Notes: generated from the sequence alone by a model not told the origin. A DNA stretch of 64,000 nucleotides from Lentilactobacillus kisonensis DSM 19906 = JCM 15041 (GCF_001434135.1 NZ_AZEB01000003.1:62001-126000), one strand, 5' to 3'; counted from the stretch's first letter, positions 19,984-29,544 are shown. Translations and numbers: made by a program.

Positions 19984-20093
19984 TCATTTTATTTGTTCCC
20001 CCTATCACTGTCTTCATTCAGGGGTTATCATTAGCAGAAGTGGGCTGATACCCCATCAAAATACCCAAGTAATATTCAAAGTGAGGGACTTTC

Positions 20094-20792
20094 ATGATGA
20101 CGAACACAATCTTATTAGTTGAAGACGAAAAAGCGTTAAGTTCTTACTTGATTCCTGAATTACAATTTGAAGATTACCAAGTCTTTCTGGCAAAAGACGG
20201 GGTTGAGGCACTGCAACTATACAATAATAATCGGGGTAATCTAGACTTAATTATTTTGGATTGGATGCTACCAAAATTAGATGGCCTGGAAGTTCTTCGC
20301 CGAATCCGTAAAAATGATGATATTCCAGTTATCATGATGACCGCTCGAGATTATGTCGGTGATAAGGTTGCTGGCCTAGATAGTGGTGCCGATGACTACA
20401 TCACTAAACCATTTGAAATTGAAGAGCTTCTTGCAAGAATTCGGGTGATGCTTCGTCACAAAAATCATCATTCTAAAATCAGCGACTTTTATACCGTCGA
20501 AGACCTCACCCTAAACACTAAGTCCCGGCAAGTTACCCGGGGAAATAATCTCATTCAATTAACCCAACGTGAATATGAGTTACTCCTAACCCTGATTCGC
20601 CATGGCGGTGAAACCCTAAGCCGCGATGAGCTTCTTGATGCAGTTTGGGGCGTTGACTTTGAAGGCCAACCAAACGTGGTCGACGTTTATATCCGTTACT
20701 TACGTAATAAGGTTGATCGAAGTTATCCAACACAGCTTATCCATACCGTTCGTGGAATTGGGTACGTTTTAACTGGTAATTACCAAGAATAG
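20094..20792 (+). CDS. OmpR/PhoB-family response regulator
   Basis: A 232-residue two-component regulator. The receiver domain has the acidic pocket VEDE at the N-terminus, the phospho-acceptor Asp56 in ILDWMLP, the Thr in MMTAR and the Lys in ITKPF. A winged-helix DNA-binding domain follows, ending VHTVRGIGYVL-like (IHTVRGIGYVL). GAGGG lies about 6 nt before the tandem ATG codons. It is co-transcribed with the kinase 10 nt downstream. The signal is unknown; the following PAP2 and YfhO genes suggest an envelope role. Confidence 0.94.
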   Translation: MMTNTILLVEDEKALSSYLIPELQFEDYQVFLAKDGVEALQLYNNNRGNLDLIILDWMLPKLDGLEVLRRIRKNDDIPVIMMTARDYVGDKVAGLDSGADDYITKPFEIEELLARIRVMLRHKNHHSKISDFYTVEDLTLNTKSRQVTRGNNLIQLTQREYELLLTLIRHGGETLSRDELLDAVWGVDFEGQPNVVDVYIRYLRNKVDRSYPTQLIHTVRGIGYVLTGNYQE

Positions 20793-20802
20793 GGAGCTTT
20801 CT

Positions 20803-22194
20803 ATGCAACGAAAAAATAGCCGGACAACTGCTGAAGTTATCCGTCACAATTTTATTATTCTGTTTACCTGCTTTGCACTGCTCACCGGGGCCTCTGTAGT
20901 GATCGTCGTGGGGATCAATCTCGTTCACCAACGACAGACTGAATCAATTGAACTCCTTAAAAGCTTAAACCGATCGTTCATTGACGATAAGCCTGACTGG
21001 AATCAGTGGCGCAAAAACAGTAGCATCAATACTCAGGACACTTACGTTCGGGTAACTGATCGTACCCATTCAGCCAATCAACCCAAAGTTTTCTATTCTA
21101 AGGGTACCAAGCCATTCCTATCATTAAAACAAACGCAATTATCGAAAAAGTTACATCTGCCATTCTTTCCCGCCCTTATTTACACCAAACACTATGGCGT
21201 TTTGTACTATCGAAGCGGTGAGCGGCACGGGCGCCACAAAAATATTCGTTCTGAAATCTGGCTGAGCTTAAATCCAATCGTCACAACACTCGCTTCAGTC
21301 ATTTTCGTTGTTCTCATTATTTTAATACTGAGTTTAGTACTCGGTTGGTTTGTGATTTCACTTGTTGCTAAACGTCTGACCAGATCATTAGAGATGCTCC
21401 AAAGAACCGCTCGGGAACATAGTCAATCAGTTGTTAATATTGAGAACCTACTCCCAGTTCCCGATTCACCTAGTGAAGTTCGCGAACTTTCGACCAGTTT
21501 CAACGAATTATTAAGTGCCATTATTGAAAACAATAAAAAGGAAAAAGCGTTCATTTCTAATGCTTCCCACGAACTAAGAACCCCAATTGCAGCAATTAGG
21601 GGACACATTTCCCTCGTCAAGCGGCGTGGAAAAGCGCATCCAGAAATTGTTGACCGCTCCCTTCACTTTATTGATGATGAATCAGCCAAAATGCAGGCAT
21701 TAGTTAACGGTTTGCTTGCTCTTTCAAGAGCTGACAATGGAATTGCGCAGCCCAGTGAGTTTGATTTAGCCGGAATCGTGAATGAAACCGTTGAGGAACA
21801 ACGGGTGATCTTATCACAAACCATTCGAACTCGTGGCGAAAAGTCGGCAACCGTCCACGCTAACCAAAATAGTGTTTCCCAAATCTTATCAATTCTTTTC
21901 GATAATTCTGGCAAATACTCGCCCGCCCAATCAACCATCACAGTCTCAATTAAAAAAACGGACACAAAAACAATTCTAAGCGTGCAAAATCAGGGTGCAA
22001 CCATTGATAACGATGAAAAGCGGCGAATTTTCGATCGCTTTTATCGTGGTGATCCCGCCCATAACAGTGAAATTACCGGAAACGGCCTCGGCCTGTCAAT
22101 TGCTTATCAACTCGCAACTTTAAACAACATTCAGATCACCGTGACGGATGTTATCCCCCATGGTGCAAGTTTTAATCTAATCTTCAATAATTAG
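20803..22194 (+). CDS. Membrane histidine kinase
   Basis: A 463-residue sensor kinase, partner of the preceding regulator. One membrane helix lies near residues 18-40 and a second near 165-190, with an extracytoplasmic segment of about 125 residues between them and a HAMP-like linker after. The phospho-accepting His is in SNASHELRTPIAAI near residue 256. The ATP-binding domain has the N box FDNSGKYSP and G box GNGLGLSIAYQL. The ligand of the sensing domain cannot be told. Confidence 0.93.
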   Translation: MQRKNSRTTAEVIRHNFIILFTCFALLTGASVVIVVGINLVHQRQTESIELLKSLNRSFIDDKPDWNQWRKNSSINTQDTYVRVTDRTHSANQPKVFYSKGTKPFLSLKQTQLSKKLHLPFFPALIYTKHYGVLYYRSGERHGRHKNIRSEIWLSLNPIVTTLASVIFVVLIILILSLVLGWFVISLVAKRLTRSLEMLQRTAREHSQSVVNIENLLPVPDSPSEVRELSTSFNELLSAIIENNKKEKAFISNASHELRTPIAAIRGHISLVKRRGKAHPEIVDRSLHFIDDESAKMQALVNGLLALSRADNGIAQPSEFDLAGIVNETVEEQRVILSQTIRTRGEKSATVHANQNSVSQILSILFDNSGKYSPAQSTITVSIKKTDTKTILSVQNQGATIDNDEKRRIFDRFYRGDPAHNSEITGNGLGLSIAYQLATLNNIQITVTDVIPHGASFNLIFNN

Positions 22195-22207
22195 TGTCAT
22201 CCCTATT

Positions 22208-22219
22208 TTCTGAGAATTT
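22208..22219 (+). promoter_or_regulatory. Possible response-regulator site 2
   Basis: TTCTGAGAATTT, identical to the minus-strand site at 19972. It lies 107 bp before the PAP2 start. Confidence 0.35.
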
Positions 22220-22325
22220 CTCATCTGGTTCTTCTTTAACCCCTGTATTAGAAACTAACGATCAATTGTATTCTTTAGTTGTAAATCAACTACTTTAATC
22301 ATTTTGATAGTTAGAAGGGGTTTAA

Positions 22326-22994
22326 ATGAATTTATCATCACTAAAGCATCCTTATCTCATTGTCGGCTGGTTATCATTTATCTCTCTCTCAGCTCTGGCA
22401 TTATTTGAAAATATCCAGTTATTTGCCTTTGATCGACAAATTCTTAATTATTTCGGGCGGTTTGTCACCACGCAACGGACGGAAATTTTTAAAGCTGTTG
22501 CGCTTATAGCCAGCCCAGCAATCACCATCTTATTATCGATTGCACTCTCACTGGTTCTTTGGCATCTAAGGCAAGTCTCTGAAGCCTTAATTGTCTTGAC
22601 GATGACCATCACTGGCAATCTAGCGGGCTTCGTTACCAAATTACTGATTCAACGTCCCCGGCCAACGACCACACTTATACCCGCATCAGGCTACAGTTTT
22701 CCCAGTGGACATATGGTCAGCGCAACGATCTTTGTTTTCGTTGTCTTGGTGTTCGGCATTCGGCTAATTCAATCCGTCAGACTACAGATGTTTACGTCAA
22801 TGCTGCTCATTTTCTGGTTGGGATTAGTCGCCCTTTCACGGGTTTATCTGCAAGTTCACTATCCTTCAGACGTTATTGGTGGTGGCTTATTTTCAGTGTT
22901 ATGGTGCGAAACAATCCTGACAGCTTTCCGTCAGCAACAGCTTAACTTAAATCACCTAATTGCTGACAAGCGGGGGGTTAACCATGAACCCTAG
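22326..22994 (+). CDS. PAP2-family membrane phosphatase
   Basis: A 222-residue, six-helix membrane phosphatase acting on lipid phosphates such as undecaprenyl pyrophosphate or phosphatidate. The three active-site motifs are KLLIQRPRP, YSFPSGHMVSA and SRVYLQVHYPSDVIGG, all complete. AGAAGGGG lies 5 nt before the ATG. Its end overlaps the start of the YfhO gene by 11 nt, so the two are translated together. Confidence 0.92.
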   Translation: MNLSSLKHPYLIVGWLSFISLSALALFENIQLFAFDRQILNYFGRFVTTQRTEIFKAVALIASPAITILLSIALSLVLWHLRQVSEALIVLTMTITGNLAGFVTKLLIQRPRPTTTLIPASGYSFPSGHMVSATIFVFVVLVFGIRLIQSVRLQMFTSMLLIFWLGLVALSRVYLQVHYPSDVIGGGLFSVLWCETILTAFRQQQLNLNHLIADKRGVNHEP

Positions 22995-25557
22995 ACAATC
23001 AAAAGCTCGCTTCGTCGCAATCATGGTTGTAGCGGCATCGCTTTCAGTGATCGTTTCAATTAGCATCCTTGTCATCAATCACGTAACACCGTTTGGCAAT
23101 CAAAACCTGCTTGTTGGCGATATGGGTGCGCAATATTCGCCATTTTTTACGTACTTCCGCCACATTCTAACGACCGGTCAATTTACAGGCTTTTCGTTTT
23201 CAGGCGGTATTGGTGAAAATATTTTCCCGTTACTTGCCTATTATCTCCTAAGCCCATTTAACCTGATCGTCCTTTTATTTCCAGCTAATCAAATTCCAAT
23301 CGCCATCACTTGGATGTTAGTGGTAAAGATTGCCGCCATGGCAATGACTATGAGCTTCTTTTTGGGCCGTCACTTTAAAAAACTTACTTGGCTACTACCA
23401 ATCTTTGCGGTTGCCTATAGTTTATGCGGTTTTGTCGCTGCCAACTTCGTTAATATTATGTGGCTCGACGCCCTCATTTACCTACCGTTAATTTGTAATG
23501 GAATTGACCGTATCAAAGCTGGCCGTAACGCTAACCAACTCTTTATTTGGCTCACAATTTGTATTATTGCAAACTATTACATTGGCTATATGGTCGGCCT
23601 GTTTACATTAATCTATGTAGCAACTGCCATCATCAACGATAACGACCAACAGTTAAAAGCTTTTGCTCTCCTAAAAATAAATCGGCCGTTCATTAACCGT
23701 TTTTTATTTGCGGAGATTTGCAGCGGCTTAACTAGTATGATCGTCCTACTACCCTCAGCCCTTGGAATGATGCAAACAGCCAAGGTTAATCCCACGACAC
23801 CCTCAGCTATGAGCGGCCTACATCCCCAATTTGGCCTCGAAATTTTTTCCCAATTAGGCTTAGGTAGTGATGGTTACACTAACCGACTTTTTCGGGCCCC
23901 AGCCGTTTTTTCGTCATTAGTTGTTCTACTTCTGGTCATGGTCTACTTTGTTCATCCCAAAATTTCTCAGCAACATAAGCTAGGTGCCTTGACCACATTG
24001 GGTGTTCTTATTTTAAGCATGTTAATTGGCCCCATTAACCTCGTTTGGCACATGTTTAACGAACCCTCCGGATCACCGTTTCGCTATTCATTTTTGCTCA
24101 GCTTCGTCATGATAACAATTGCTTATGAAGCTTGGATTGCAAATCCAAATCTAATTAAAAACCGATTCAAATTAAGCATTCCACTTGTTGCAATTAGCCT
24201 ACTGATTTGTGGTTTCTGCTTCATTAAATTCTCTCACTTTGCGCCGATTACTAACTACCTAGCACTACAGCCGAATTCTCTTAGGACCTTACTACTAAAC
24301 ATCCTATTAATCTTGCTCCTGTCGCTTCTAATAACGGTGATTCCTCCTAAACGTGCCGGAATCTTCATTGCCAGTATTATTTTGGCTGAAATGACCACTA
24401 ACTTCAACGATATATTAACCAGTGAGCCGCTTGGCAATCAACCTTCCTATGAATCGAATTTTAGTAACCAAGCAGCAACCCTTCAAAAGGCAACCCCCAA
24501 GTCAAACCTTTACCGAATTAATCAGTCGCGTGGGCAACTTGCACGAGCCTTTCAAGAAACCTATCTTGGTTATAATGACCCATTGTTATTTCACTTTAAT
24601 GGCATTCAAGAATATAGCTCAACGTTAAACGAATCCACTCGCCAGACACTCAAAATGCTGGGGTTGTTCAGCAAGAACCAGCGCCGAATTAGCACGGCGG
24701 GTACCTCAGCTATCTCAAACATGCTGCTAGGAGCTAAATATAATGTTCAAAACAAGACGGTAACTCAAAACCAGACGTACGTTGGCATGGGTTTTCCGGT
24801 CACCAATCAGTTCATTAATCTGCGACTGAAACCTGGATATATATTTTCAAATTTGGAGAACATTCTTCAACGGATTCGGGCAACCAAGAATCCTTATCTT
24901 GTGAAAGAAACAATTAATCAGGTCAAACATTCTCAGCTAGCTACAAATTCGGTCCAAACGTACACAATTAACATAACTCCTAAAATTAGTGGCCCACTTT
25001 ATATGGACACGTCAGATAAAACCCTTAATTATTCACAGATTATGGTAAACGGCTATCAACTCAAAACAATGACGAATCGTGCCCATCACGCTTATTTATT
25101 AAAATTAGGAACGATGAAAAGGGCCGTTCCAGTCACCATTACGTTTAAAAGCAGTGCAAGAAATGCGTTAGCCCTCATTCATTTGAAAAGTTTGAACTCA
25201 CCACGGTTAAATAACTTAGTAACTGAATTACGAGCATATTCATTCCAACCAAGCTACAAAAATAATCAAGTGAGGGGAACCGTCACCCGCTTAGCTAACC
25301 ACAATTGGCTTTATACCGCTATTCCATATGACAGTGGTTGGTCAGCTAGTGTTAACGGCACAACCGTCACATCGAAAAAAGTTCTTGGTAATTTTACTGC
25401 CATTCCACTCATGGCAAGGACTAACCACATAACATTCAGTTACCATGTTCCTGGGCTATTACTAGGGATAATCACGTCAATGTTTGGTTTGCTTGCTTAC
25501 TGCGGTGACGAGTTAATCAAGCGGCTTTTGTCAGATTCAGAGACTACGAAGCATTAA
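22984..25557 (+). CDS. YfhO-family multi-spanning membrane protein
   Basis: An 857-residue protein with an N-terminal block of about a dozen membrane helices, DMGAQYSPFF after helix 1, and a soluble C-terminal region ending in one more helix. Members of this family (GT-C-like fold) are implicated in glycosylation of lipoteichoic or wall teichoic acid. The first extracytoplasmic loop holds DMGAQYSP, where GT-C enzymes keep catalytic acidic residues. ATG 22984 has a G-rich Shine-Dalgarno sequence; the frame opens slightly earlier inside the PAP2 gene. A terminator follows. Confidence 0.88.
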   Translation: MNPRQSKARFVAIMVVAASLSVIVSISILVINHVTPFGNQNLLVGDMGAQYSPFFTYFRHILTTGQFTGFSFSGGIGENIFPLLAYYLLSPFNLIVLLFPANQIPIAITWMLVVKIAAMAMTMSFFLGRHFKKLTWLLPIFAVAYSLCGFVAANFVNIMWLDALIYLPLICNGIDRIKAGRNANQLFIWLTICIIANYYIGYMVGLFTLIYVATAIINDNDQQLKAFALLKINRPFINRFLFAEICSGLTSMIVLLPSALGMMQTAKVNPTTPSAMSGLHPQFGLEIFSQLGLGSDGYTNRLFRAPAVFSSLVVLLLVMVYFVHPKISQQHKLGALTTLGVLILSMLIGPINLVWHMFNEPSGSPFRYSFLLSFVMITIAYEAWIANPNLIKNRFKLSIPLVAISLLICGFCFIKFSHFAPITNYLALQPNSLRTLLLNILLILLLSLLITVIPPKRAGIFIASIILAEMTTNFNDILTSEPLGNQPSYESNFSNQAATLQKATPKSNLYRINQSRGQLARAFQETYLGYNDPLLFHFNGIQEYSSTLNESTRQTLKMLGLFSKNQRRISTAGTSAISNMLLGAKYNVQNKTVTQNQTYVGMGFPVTNQFINLRLKPGYIFSNLENILQRIRATKNPYLVKETINQVKHSQLATNSVQTYTINITPKISGPLYMDTSDKTLNYSQIMVNGYQLKTMTNRAHHAYLLKLGTMKRAVPVTITFKSSARNALALIHLKSLNSPRLNNLVTELRAYSFQPSYKNNQVRGTVTRLANHNWLYTAIPYDSGWSASVNGTTVTSKKVLGNFTAIPLMARTNHITFSYHVPGLLLGIITSMFGLLAYCGDELIKRLLSDSETTKH

Positions 25558-25576
25558 TAGATTAGTATCAAATAGC

Positions 25577-25624
25577 AGAAGCCGAAACGAAAAGGTGGTC
25601 TCCCACGTTCATTTCGGCTTCTTT
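25577..25624. terminator. Terminator between YfhO and MerR genes
   Basis: gaagccgaaacgaa pairs with ttcatttcggcttc; the plus strand ends ttt. It separates convergent genes. Confidence 0.75.
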
Positions 25625-25675
25625 AGTTATCTAATAATTAATTACCATACAACGCCATAACCAAGCTCATCACCA

Positions 25676-26401
25676 TTATTTTGACTTCTGACCAATCATC
25701 TCCACACAATAACCCCGGTATCTGCAATGAGTGCAGGTTAGCTTTCGCGTCTTAGCCGTATGCCTTGAAAAGAAAAAGTCGGCTTTTTTAGGTTGAAAAA
25801 TTGTGTGACAGTTAGGACAAATGTACCGCACCTCGCGATAATACAATCTAACTAGCCAGCCAGCAATCACAATCACGATTGGCAGTCCAATGGCTGTCGG
25901 TACCCAATTACCAGTCATGATCCAAATACCAATAGCTAACACTTCGATCACGTCAATTATTAACCCCCAAAATAACAAGGTTCCATGCAGTCGTCTCATC
26001 TTTGGTTGACTTGCCATCATGTTTTCGATGCCGCCCAGATCTTTTTGGGAAACCAATGCTAAATCTGACAAACTATTTTGAACCTGTTTAACTGTTCTTA
26101 ATTGGTTTTCAGTCACTTGTTGAGTTTGCTTCAAATGTCGCTCCTGTTCAGCAAGTAACATCGTCAAAATTTCATTGGCATTCTCTTCAGATAGTAAGTC
26201 CCGAATCGTCGCCAACGATAACCCCATTGACTTGAGCAATAAAATCAAGCGCAATGTCTTAAGCTCTTTATCCGTATATAGTCGCCGGCCACCATCTGAA
26301 ATTGTCGTTGGGTTCAAAACGCCCTTTTGATCATAATATTGAATGGTTCTAACAGAAACGCCACCCAATTTAGCAAGCTCTCCCGTTGTATATGTCGACA
26401 T
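25676..26401 (-). CDS. MerR-type regulator fused to membrane and zinc-ribbon domains
   Basis: A 241-residue protein. Residues 1-70 form a MerR winged helix (YTTGELAKLGGVSVRTIQYY). A coiled-coil helix follows to about residue 120. Two hydrophobic helices lie near 140-190 (LLFWGLIIDVIEVLAIGIWI and the next). A C-terminal zinc ribbon has CPNCHTIF and, 30 residues on, CTHCRYRG. The AGGAGG 8 nt before ATG 26401 fixes the start. A membrane-bound MerR with a cytoplasmic zinc finger suggests sensing of envelope stress or metal. It is divergent from a YhfC-type protease 267 bp away. Confidence 0.85.
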   Translation of the reverse strand: MSTYTTGELAKLGGVSVRTIQYYDQKGVLNPTTISDGGRRLYTDKELKTLRLILLLKSMGLSLATIRDLLSEENANEILTMLLAEQERHLKQTQQVTENQLRTVKQVQNSLSDLALVSQKDLGGIENMMASQPKMRRLHGTLLFWGLIIDVIEVLAIGIWIMTGNWVPTAIGLPIVIVIAGWLVRLYYREVRYICPNCHTIFQPKKADFFFSRHTAKTRKLTCTHCRYRGYCVEMIGQKSK

Positions 26402-26667
26402 CGTTTTCACCTCCTAATTCTTTTATAGTCTATGACGTGGCGTCATGAGCAAGAATTAGCAATCTTTTTTGATGTTCGCAAACAAACCGCAAACCAAGTG
26501 GAAACTTTTACCAAAATTTTAGTTCGATAATCAAGCTGCTCAAGAAAGGCCCATTGATTTAAACGTCAAAATAAGATTTTAGCGCACAACCACACTCCTT
26601 TGAACTATAATCAATCCAAGTGAGTTATGTTATTTTATTCTAAATCCACGAAACGGGGTGGCCCAGT

Positions 26668-27468
26668 ATGGTTCCTTCATTTGATATTTGGTACATAGTT
26701 TTTGCAGTCATCTTATTAGTTATGATTCCAATAGCCCTCTTCTTAACGTTTCGAAAACGGTGGTACTTGAAGGCATTGCCTTTGTGGATTGGTGCCCTGA
26801 TCTTCTTTGTGTTCAGCCAGGTGCTTGAAAAGATCCTTCACTTAATCGTGTTGCACCCGCAGCCAAACGGCACAATTACCCTAGCAAGTAATCATCCCTG
26901 GATTTATGTTCTATATGGTGTCTTGGCAGCCGGCATTTTTGAAGAAACCGGTCGCCTCGTTGGTTTCTTATATCTAAAGAAGAAGGTTTTCGGTTTACAA
27001 ACCGCCATTTCATATGGTATCGGCCACGGCGGCATTGAAATGATCTTAATTGGCGCCATGGGAATCATAAGCTATCTGGTTGTTAGCATGGGCATTAACG
27101 CTCACAATACCAAATTACTTATGACGGTTCCTAGTAGCCTAACCCAATCACTCACAACCAATGCTGGTTGGCTAATTTCCGAAACAATTGTCGAGCGACT
27201 ATTCGCGCTTAGCATTCAAATTTCACTCTCATTTTTAGTTTGGATCGCTGTTAATCAAGCAGCCAAACTCTGGCTATATCCACTTGCCATTGTCTTACAC
27301 GCCGTAGTCGATATTCCAGCGGCAATGCTCCAAGCTAATCTATTGACCAGTTCATCGATTACGTTAGCCCTCACAATTGTTTTGACAATCCTGCTCGGCC
27401 TATTTGTTTATTGGTATGTCAAAAAGTTGGGGCTCCACATTAGGCCTGAATCCAACCAACCTATATGA
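26668..27468 (+). CDS. YhfC-family intramembrane protease-like protein
   Basis: A 266-residue protein with about seven membrane helices. The family is related to the glutamic-type CAAX (Abi) proteases. Candidate catalytic residues are visible inside helices: AGIFEETGRL, GIGHGGIEMI and VLHAVVDIPAA. Target proteins are unknown. Shine-Dalgarno pairing is weak (GGGGTGG), and the start is the first ATG. It is divergent from the membrane MerR regulator, which may control it. Confidence 0.83.
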   Translation: MVPSFDIWYIVFAVILLVMIPIALFLTFRKRWYLKALPLWIGALIFFVFSQVLEKILHLIVLHPQPNGTITLASNHPWIYVLYGVLAAGIFEETGRLVGFLYLKKKVFGLQTAISYGIGHGGIEMILIGAMGIISYLVVSMGINAHNTKLLMTVPSSLTQSLTTNAGWLISETIVERLFALSIQISLSFLVWIAVNQAAKLWLYPLAIVLHAVVDIPAAMLQANLLTSSSITLALTIVLTILLGLFVYWYVKKLGLHIRPESNQPI

Positions 27469-27544
27469 CCAGATGAACTTGATTCCGTTCGATAATTTGA
27501 CCAATTCTTCAAAGATAACTTAAAATGAGCGCCTTATCTAATGC

Positions 27545-27584
27545 AAAACAAGCAACTCGGCAAATTTGTCGGGCTGCTTGTTTT
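27545..27584. terminator. Bidirectional terminator, YhfC / MFS genes
   Basis: aaaacaagca pairs with tgcttgtttt, with an inner stem around ctcggcaaatttgtcggg. Confidence 0.75.
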
Positions 27585-27589
27585 GGTCA

Positions 27590-28750
27590 TTAGTTAAACT
27601 GCCGCTGTCGCTTGAAGATCCCAGAACCGCTATATAGCATGATTGAAATGCTAATCATCACAAACGCAAATAGTGAAATTGCCGAAAACCCGTAGAACTG
27701 GTTGAACAAGATTCCGCCGACAATCCCGGCAATGGTTTCGCCAAAGTACATCGCCGCGTTTGATAACGATGAAATTGTACTTCGGGCATCAGTTGCCGTA
27801 CTCTGCAACGTGGTCATAAATAATGGGAAGATAAACCCATTCACCAAGAACGTCACTGTTAATAACACCTCTGCCAACCAGAAAATATGTACAAATGGCA
27901 AAATTAGGTACAACACAATCAACGCAACTAATTCATATAGGAACGACCTTTCAAGACCTAACCAGTCAACAATCCGGCTACCAAAGAGTGACCCAGCTAA
28001 GTTACCGCCACCAATGGCAATCATTGCCGTTCCGACTCCTGCTAACGTTAGACCAAAGCTCTTAGTGAACCAAGTAGAAATGAACGTCATCACTGTAAAC
28101 GACCCTGTTTGAAAGACGAAGTACGCGAATAAGTAGCTAAGCGCCCGTTTGTTGTTAAGAACTTTGGCGTAAATCTTGAAGAACGAGAATCGTTTTCGCT
28201 GAACAACTTCTAGTTGCGGCAGGACAAAAACAATCAACGCGAGTAATGTAAACGATAACAGCGAAATCACGAAAAACGGGGCATGCCACGAAACGGCGGC
28301 CAAGTAACTCCCAATTGGAATCCCCACAAGTTGCGAAACTGACAAGCCAGCTGTTGCGTAGCCCATCACCTTCACCACATCTTTTCTTTCCACAACGACC
28401 GGAATGGACGCCCATACCTGCGGTCCAACGAAGGATGCGCTAATTCCCGCTAATAGCCGAAATAGTAACATCAATTGAAAATTAAACGCAAAGCCACACA
28501 ATAATGTCGAAAGTGAAAAAGCAAGTAATCCCCATATCATCACTTTCTTACGATCCTGACCATCTGAGATCGGTCCGGCAAATAATGCGAACACCGCGTA
28601 CCCAATCGCATAGGCTGAAACCATCCAGCCAGAAACAGCCGTCGAGATTCCGTATAATTGGCTTAACGTTGGTAATAACGGTGAAATCAAAAACGTATCA
28701 GTTCCAATCAAGAACATGGTTAGGAAAAAAATGAGCGAATATTTTTTCAA
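27590..28750 (-). CDS. MFS drug:proton antiporter-like protein (DHA1)
   Basis: A 386-residue, 12-helix membrane efflux pump. The helix 1 motif IGTDTFLISPLLPTL and motif A GPISDGQDRKKVM between helices 2 and 3 place it in the DHA1 group. The start TTG 28750 has GAAAGAGG 7 nt upstream. The longer frame (GTG 28801) adds a charged tail foreign to the family. It lies downstream of an ArsR-type gene in the same direction, with a terminator between them, so ArsR may control it separately. The exported compound is unknown. Confidence 0.86.
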   Translation of the reverse strand: MKKYSLIFFLTMFLIGTDTFLISPLLPTLSQLYGISTAVSGWMVSAYAIGYAVFALFAGPISDGQDRKKVMIWGLLAFSLSTLLCGFAFNFQLMLLFRLLAGISASFVGPQVWASIPVVVERKDVVKVMGYATAGLSVSQLVGIPIGSYLAAVSWHAPFFVISLLSFTLLALIVFVLPQLEVVQRKRFSFFKIYAKVLNNKRALSYLFAYFVFQTGSFTVMTFISTWFTKSFGLTLAGVGTAMIAIGGGNLAGSLFGSRIVDWLGLERSFLYELVALIVLYLILPFVHIFWLAEVLLTVTFLVNGFIFPLFMTTLQSTATDARSTISSLSNAAMYFGETIAGIVGGILFNQFYGFSAISLFAFVMISISIMLYSGSGIFKRQRQFN

Positions 28751-28857
28751 GTGTTTGCCTCTTTCATAACGGTTTAAATCTGTTTGCGTATTTATCTTCA
28801 CGTAATTAGTTTTTAAACCATCTTTTGTTTTATAGTTTTATATTTATCAAACAATTA

Positions 28858-28890
28858 CGCCAAAAAAATATGCTCGTCAAAGAGCACATT
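28858..28890 (-). terminator. Terminator of the ArsR gene
   Basis: On the minus strand tgctctttgacgagca is followed by TTTTTTT. Confidence 0.8.
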
Positions 28891-28893
28891 TTG

Positions 28894-29196
28894 TTATAAA
28901 TTTGCCAGCAATCCCGGCAACTCCGATTCAATCTTGGCAACGTTCAACGTCACGTACTTTTCGCGGCCTTGAGTTCTAGTCGTCGTAATTCCCGCCTCTC
29001 TGAGCGTTCTCAAATGATATGACATGGTCGATTTGTCAATTTCAACGTGTTGGTTAAGTTCACCACACCCCATTTCATGACCAACGTGATAGAGCATTTG
29101 AACGATTTTGTAGCGGCCGGGATCAGATAATGCGAAGAAAATTTGCTGCTTAAACTGGGTTTCACTTACGTCTGGAGATAATTGTTTGATATTCAT
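28894..29196 (-). CDS. ArsR-family transcriptional repressor, probably leaderless
   Basis: A 100-residue winged-helix repressor. The core reads QIFFALSDPGRYKIVQMLYH, with the recognition helix in IDKSTMSYHLRTLREAGI. Cys64 sits near MGCGELNQH; there is no complete ELCVCDL metal box, so a non-metal signal is possible. The start is ATG 29196. No Shine-Dalgarno sequence precedes it, but TATGAT ends 6 nt before the ATG and TTGCAA lies 17 bp further up, so the mRNA would begin at or near the start codon. The frame extends upstream without family similarity. Confidence 0.83.
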   Translation of the reverse strand: MNIKQLSPDVSETQFKQQIFFALSDPGRYKIVQMLYHVGHEMGCGELNQHVEIDKSTMSYHLRTLREAGITTTRTQGREKYVTLNVAKIESELPGLLANL

Positions 29197-29202
29197 AAAA
29201 CT

Positions 29203-29231
29203 ATCATAGTCGTTGACTATTCGAATTGCAA
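29203..29231 (-). promoter_or_regulatory. ArsR promoter and operator
   Basis: The -35 TTGCAA (29226-29231) and -10 TATGAT (29203-29208) are 17 bp apart on the minus strand. The palindrome ATAGTC-N3-GACTAT (29206-29220) overlaps the -10 and fits autorepression. Confidence 0.65.
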
Positions 29232-29331
29232 GGGCAAATCCATCAGCAGCCACTTTCCTTGCTACCGATTTTAGTTTGCTGATAGGCCATTGTCCAAAGA
29301 GATAGCAAGCAATGTTGGGAGACATCAACCA

Positions 29332-29544
29332 ATGAAAATTCAAAAACAAGGCAACACATTGATTGTTACCGTTCCTAAAAAGTTTGAAATTAAACCTGGC
29401 ACTGAAGTTATTGCAATTAAAGGCAATGGCAACTCATTTTCATATATTCCAAAAACGCAAAATCCATTTACTGATTCTACCATGATCTTCGAGCGCTATG
29501 CTGAAACCTTCAATGACTCAACTACCAGACATGAAGAAATATAA
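29332..29544 (+). CDS. AbrB/MazE-like antitoxin, orphan
   Basis: A 70-residue swapped-hairpin protein: MKIQKQGNTLIVTVPKKF is the AbrB beta-strand pattern, followed by KPGTEVIAIKG. The C-terminus (YAETFNDSTTRHEEI) would be the toxin-binding tail. No toxin gene follows in the same direction; a terminator hairpin comes 60 nt later. GGGAG lies 10 nt before the ATG. The nearest toxin gene (29661) is on the other strand and has its own antitoxin. Confidence 0.72.
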   Translation: MKIQKQGNTLIVTVPKKFEIKPGTEVIAIKGNGNSFSYIPKTQNPFTDSTMIFERYAETFNDSTTRHEEI

